Below, piece by piece: positions 59,505 through 64,000 of a stretch of DNA of 64,000 nt. The first letter of the stretch is position 1. Every line of letters begins with the position of its first letter. The stretch is from Odobenus rosmarus divergens. Lineage: Eukaryota > Chordata > Mammalia > Carnivora > Odobenidae. The stretch covers positions 2,346,808 to 2,410,807 of the forward strand of contig NW_004450464.1 of NCBI RefSeq assembly GCF_000321225.1. The letters are read 5' to 3'. The notes under the pieces are model-generated. The model did not search any database. It was not told where the DNA came from and saw only the letters and a program-made list of their open reading frames with translations. The position numbers were made by a program, and so were the translations under genes.

Positions 59505-60480
59505 ATTGTTTAATAATTTTCAGCTTTATCATGGTATAATTGACATTTAAAAATATTTAAACTGTACATAGTGATGGTTTAATATACGTATATATTGTGA
59601 CAGGATTCCTCCAATCCAGTTGATTAACACATCTATCACGATATTTATTTATTTTAAATGAGAACATTTAAGTTCGACTCTCTTTGTAAATGTCAAGTAT
59701 ATAATACAGTGTTATCAACTACAGTCACCATGTTGCACATTATATCCTCAGACTTTATTCATCTTGTAGCTGAAATGTGTACCCTCTTAGTGTCCGTTTC
59801 CCAACTCCCCTCCCCCCCACCAAGCTCCTGGTAACCACTTCCCTACTCTCTATTGTATGAATTTGACATCATTTTTAGACTCCACTTTTAAGGGAAACCA
59901 TGTAGTGTTTGTCTTTCTTTGGTTTATCTCAGCATAATGTCCTCAAGTTCCATCCATGTTATCACAAATGGGAGGGTTTCCTTCTTTCTCATGGCTGGAT
60001 AATATTCCATTCTGTGTGTGTGGGGGGGTGGTTTGTGTGTACACATTCTTTTTATCCATTTGTCTGTCTATAGACACAGGTTTATTCTATATCTTGGTAT
60101 TGTAAACAACGCTGCAATAAACATGTGTGCGCAGGTATCTCTTTGAGGTTCTGTTTTCATTTCCTTTGGATACATGCCCAGAAGTAGGGTTGCTGGATCA
60201 TATGGTAATTCTATGTTTAATTTTTTTTGAGGAATTTCCATACTGTTTTCCATAGCAGCTGTACTATTTACATTCCCATCCATGATGCACAGGCTTCCCT
60301 TTTCTCCACATTCCCACCGACACTTGTTATCTGTCATCTTTTTGATGATGGGCCATTCTAATGGGTATGAGGTGATCTCTCACTGTGATTTTGATTTGCA
60401 TTTTCCTGATGATTAGTGATGTGGAATGTCTGGTCATTTATATGTCTTCAGTGGGAAAAATGTCTATTCAGTTATTTTAT
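59505..60480 (-). mobile_element. Old L1 (L1M-type) 3' part
   Basis: TTATCATGGTATAATTGACA, ACAGTCACCATGTTGCACAT, ATCTCAGCATAATGTCCTCA and CTGGATCATATGGTAATTC are the antisense of an old L1 3' UTR and ORF2 end. The 60068-60337 minus frame ([38 protein letters not shown]) is the ORF2 C-terminus. Confidence 0.85.
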
Positions 60481-61504
60481 TATTAGGAATAATCATGATG
60501 GTACTGGTTCTGATATTTCTAGTGAGTGAATTACTTTCAACCTCAACTCTGATCATATGAAGGTTTCATTGTGAAGGCTCTCAAACTGTTATCAAGTATC
60601 CACAGAACTCAAATTTTGGCTGAATTTATACAAGATTAATAAGATAGTTTGTTCTGATACATTTACTTAAATGAAATATATACAATATCTCTTTCTCTCT
60701 ACACACACACACACACACACAAAGCCCCTAAGTATATACAAACTAAATTAACCAGTTAGCAAAATTGCAGTTCTAGAATATGAAATATCTCATATTATTG
60801 GATATTTAATTTTGTTATCTTTCCATCTTTGTTTTAGAGTATTTTGACAGAAGCTTCTATATATTTTTAAACTTTTTGTTTTAGCTTATTTTCTTGTAAA
60901 CACTATAATGCATAGTATTTCTAAGAATTTGTTCTTGAAATTTTTATCTATTTACTTCCGAGAATATTTCAGATTCTTAAAAATGAGACCATTTCTTACC
61001 TGTAGTAAGTGCATTCTTCTGGGAAAAGACAAAATAACAGCAGGTAAATGTTCTCTCCTATATTTTCACCTTTCAGCTATAATTAGATATTGCCAGTTCC
61101 CAAAATATAAAAGTAGGAGATGAACAACCTGAGTTTAGGGCTGGTTTTGCTACCCTATATTTACACTTGGAAAACCTTGATTTAGCCTCTGCTTGCTCAC
61201 CTATGAGTGTTCAAAAGAGTGGATGATTACTGTGTATTAAATACTTATATGAGAAGGAAAAAATTTCTAGCTGTTCTCACCCAAGCATAGCTGGCATACC
61301 ACTAATGAAAATAATGTTTCCATCTTTAATGTATCTGAGTTTGATGTGTTTTCTGTTATGTAACATAGATACTAAAAAAGCAACTGAGTCTGGCTATTGG
61401 AATAGTTCATTTCAAGCTTGCAGCTCACAAAACATGTTCACCAATAGCATATCACTTTGCAATCCAATAAGGTGGGAAGAATGGGTTGGGTTATGTCTGC
61501 GGTG

Positions 61505-61600
61505 CATTTGACAAAAATAAAAGGTTAAATGACTTGCCTAGGGTAATGAGCCAGAACCCAGATTCAGACAGAGGTCCTTTAACTCTAACAGTAAGTTGCA
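61505..61600 (-). mobile_element. MIR fragment
   Basis: AAAAGGTTAAATGACTTGCC, TAGGGTAATGAGCCAGAACC and CAGATTCAGACAGAGGTCC read as the antisense of the MIR core (TTAAGTGACTTGCCCAAGGTC...). Confidence 0.55.
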
Positions 61601-61628
61601 TTATTACACTTGCATTTCTAAAAGGGCA

Positions 61629-61745
61629 TGGTTTGGGGGCATCTGGCTGCCTTGGTGGGAGGAGCAGGTGACTTTTGATCTCTGGGTCATGGGTTTGAAC
61701 CCCATGTTAGGTTTAGAAATTACTAAAAAATAAACTTAAAAAAAT
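61629..61745 (+). mobile_element. Short tRNA-derived SINE copy, 9-bp TSD
   Basis: GGGGGCATCTGGCTGCCTTG, then TCTGGGTCATGGGTTTGAAC (tRNA B-box-like) and CCCCATGTTAGG, ending in an A-rich tail. Flanked by AAAAGGGCA at 61620-61628 and 61746-61754. It lacks the CT-rich body of the other can-SINEs, so it is either a short subfamily or an internally deleted copy. Confidence 0.8.
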
Positions 61746-62565
61746 AAAAGGGCACAGTGGTTATTTTCAGTGTAGATTCACACATGACTTACTTGCGATT
61801 TTTAAAATTTGTAATGTTTCCTCTCTTTAAATTCAACCTTAAAATATTCTTCCTGTTTATTTTGTGTACATAAAAATACACCGTTATATAGTATAGTATT
61901 TAAAACCTAATAAACTTTTTTTGCATGAAAGGTAACAAGTCCTTGAAAAATTTATAAGACTGAGTGGATCCTGTCTGCTATTTCCATGAATACAACTAAA
62001 ATTAATCACAAACAGAAATAAATAATCCCCTCTGAATTTGGATCCATCTTCTCAAGGCGAGCTTCTCAGGTAAACAATGCAAAAGACTATAGTGGGAAAC
62101 CTGAAGTTGAAGTTCAGAAAGAATGCACTGCATACCTGTGGTGTTAGTATAGTACCAATAAAATGAATTAATTACTTTTCTCTAATTATATTCACATATT
62201 AACAGTTACTGAAAAGTTATTTCTTTTTGTAAAAGATATCCCATTTATATTTGTATCACATTGTGAATGTCCCCATTCTGCCTTAGCAATAAGCTCTCAA
62301 TCTCTCATAATACAAACTAAAGCTTTTATACTTTTAAAACAACGATAATTCTAAATTATCACAACGTTTTGCTTTCTAGTTAATATTACTGCTTGATAAG
62401 AGTGATTAATAAGGATAATCTTTATATAGTAATTACTAGAAAAGAATTAGATTCATATACATTTCTAGGTCGAACATAGATTCACACAGGATGATCTGTG
62501 TAAATAAATTTGCTTAGCATATTTATTCACAAAGAAAACAAACCTATTTTTTAAAAAATAGGCTA

Positions 62566-64000
62566 AGGGATTTTTTTTATTGTGGTAAAATATATGTGAT
62601 ATAATTGTAACCATTTAAAAATGTTGTTCAATGGCATTAATTCCGTGTTGTACCACCATTACCACTATTTTCAAATAATTTTTGTTGTCCCAAAAAGAAC
62701 TCTGTAACCACTTAGCAATGACTCCTTCCTCATTCTCCACTCCTTCCATCCCCTGGTAACCTCTAAAATATTTTTGGTCTCTGCCTATTCCAGGTACATC
62801 TTCATGTAAGTGGAATCAAGCAATAGTTGCCTTTTTGTATCTTGTTTATTTTGTGAAGAGTAATGTTTTTAAAATCAACCATGTTAGAGCACATGTCAAA
62901 ACTTCATTCCTTCTCATAACTGTGTGTATATAGTGCATTTTGTTTATCCATTAATTCATTGATGAACACTTGGGTAGTTTCCACTTTTTGGCTATCCTGA
63001 ATAGTGCTCCAAATAAACGCTGGACATACAGGTATCTCTTTGAGCCCCTAATTTTAATTCTCTGAGATACATCTTTGAGTTGAATTTTTGGTATATGATT
63101 ATATGGTAATTCCATGTTTAGTTTTTTATGAGGAAGCACCAAACTTTTTTTTTTTTACAATGACTATACCATTTTACATTCCCAAGAGCAACACACAAAG
63201 ATTCCCATTTCTCTACATAATTGTCAGCATTTTTAAAGAAATAGCCATTCTAGTAGGAGGAAAGTGGTATTTCATTGTGCTTCTGATTTGTATTTCCCTA
63301 ATAACTAATGATTTTGATGTGCTTATTGACCATTTGTATATTGTCTTTGTAGAAATATTCAAGTCCTTTGTCTACTTTTATATTGGGGTGTTTGATTTTT
63401 TTGTTGAGTTGAAAGGTTTTTTATATATGTTCTAGATATTAAACTATATCAGACATATGGCTTAGATATTCTCTTTCATTCTGTAGGTTGCCTTTTCATT
63501 TTCTTGATGTCTTCTGATGCACAAAACTTTTTAATTTTGATAAACTCAATGTATCTATTTTGTTGTTGCCTGTGTTTTTCAGGTCAAATTTAAGAATCCA
63601 TTACCAAATTTAAGAACATGAAAATTTAACCCTAAGATTTTTATAGTTTTAGCCCTAGATTTAGGTCATTGATTCATTTTAAGTCAATTTAATTAGGTAT
63701 CCAACAGCATTTCTTTGCATGTGGATATCCAGTTTCCTCAGCACCATTTGTTGAATACACTATTCTTGCACCATTGAAAGGACTTGGCACTTCTGTCAAA
63801 ATTTAAATGACCATATGAACGTTTCTTTCTGGACTTGCAGTTATATTCTATTGGTCTGTGTGGCTAACATGCTAATATCACACTGTTTTGATTACTGTAG
63901 TTGAAATGCTTTGAAATCAGGAAGTTTGAGTCCTCCAATTTGTTTCTCTTTTTCAATATTATTTTGACCCAAGACTTTATATATGAATTTGAGGACAGGG
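62566..64000 (-). mobile_element. Old L1 (L1M-type), runs off the window
   Basis: TTTTTTTTATTGTGGTAAAA at the start (antisense poly-A), CATTACCACTATTTTCAAA, TATGGTAATTCCATGTTTAG, and further ORF2 antisense (GGTTGCCTTTTCATTTTCTTG near 63485) to the window end. Many stops, very diverged. Confidence 0.8.

Larger units (their letters stand above)
60481..62565. other. Noncoding with MIR pieces and one short SINE
   Basis: (CA)n at 60701-60721. About 61110-61260 may be a plus-strand MIR (TGAGTTTAGGGCTGGTTTTGC, TCACCTATGAG). The remainder, apart from the elements at 61505-61600 and 61629-61745, is AT-rich and unassigned. Confidence 0.45.

Noticed and set aside
1..64000. CRISPR arrays, operons, riboswitches, phage or plasmid features
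   Set aside because: The repeats and base composition are those of a mammalian chromosome. No short regularly spaced repeats with unique spacers are present.

Overview
This is a window of mammalian nuclear DNA: AT-rich, with no compact operons, and densely packed with interspersed repeats. The tRNA-derived SINEs point to a carnivore. About fourteen copies begin with a GGGGCGCCTGGGTGGCTC-type head, carry tRNA-like A/B-box sequence and a CT-rich stretch, and end in AAATAAATAAAATCTTT plus a poly-A tail. That is the can-SINE (SINEC) layout, and the wording resembles arctoid caniforms (bear, mustelid or seal lineages) more than dog or cat. I cannot name the species. I found no intact host protein-coding gene and no convincing host exon.

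Layout. 1-3276 is the 5' part of a young L1 on the minus strand, with an odd 34-bp direct repeat at 1 and 1506. 3515-4728 is an old L1 carrying a younger L1 3' end. 4.7-11.6 kb is mostly old or unique noncoding DNA with one SINE. 11644-12846 is a 5'-truncated L1 with a 535-base assembly gap. 12.8-20.4 kb holds MIR, MER20, MER5A and a nested pair of DNA transposons. 21380-29740 is an old L2 split by a near full-length L1 (21834-29018), which itself carries two SINEs and a truncated L1; a further SINE lies just outside it. 29.7-36.4 kb is L2, an MLT1-like LTR and unique DNA. 36385-46217 is a second near full-length L1, hit in turn by a SINE, an internally deleted L1 (39863-41912), a processed pseudogene of ATP6V0D2 (42615-43810) and another SINE. 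46.2-59.5 kb is largely unique noncoding DNA with scattered SINEs and MIRs. 59.5-60.5 kb and 62.6-64.0 kb are old L1 pieces.

Nearly every L1 segment whose direction I can read lies on the minus strand, while the L2s and most MIRs lie on the plus strand. L1s are usually depleted in the sense direction of transcribed introns, so the window may lie in a large intron of a plus-strand gene; this is inference only.

Nothing here looks like a new defence, metabolic or mobile system. The most unusual items are the possible 1,505-bp tandem duplication of an L1 segment at the left edge, the doubly deleted L1 with intact ends, long antisense reading frames shared by two L1 5' UTRs, and a roughly 90-nt hairpin at 19597-19686. 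Repeat family names come from remembered consensus sequences, not from a database search.
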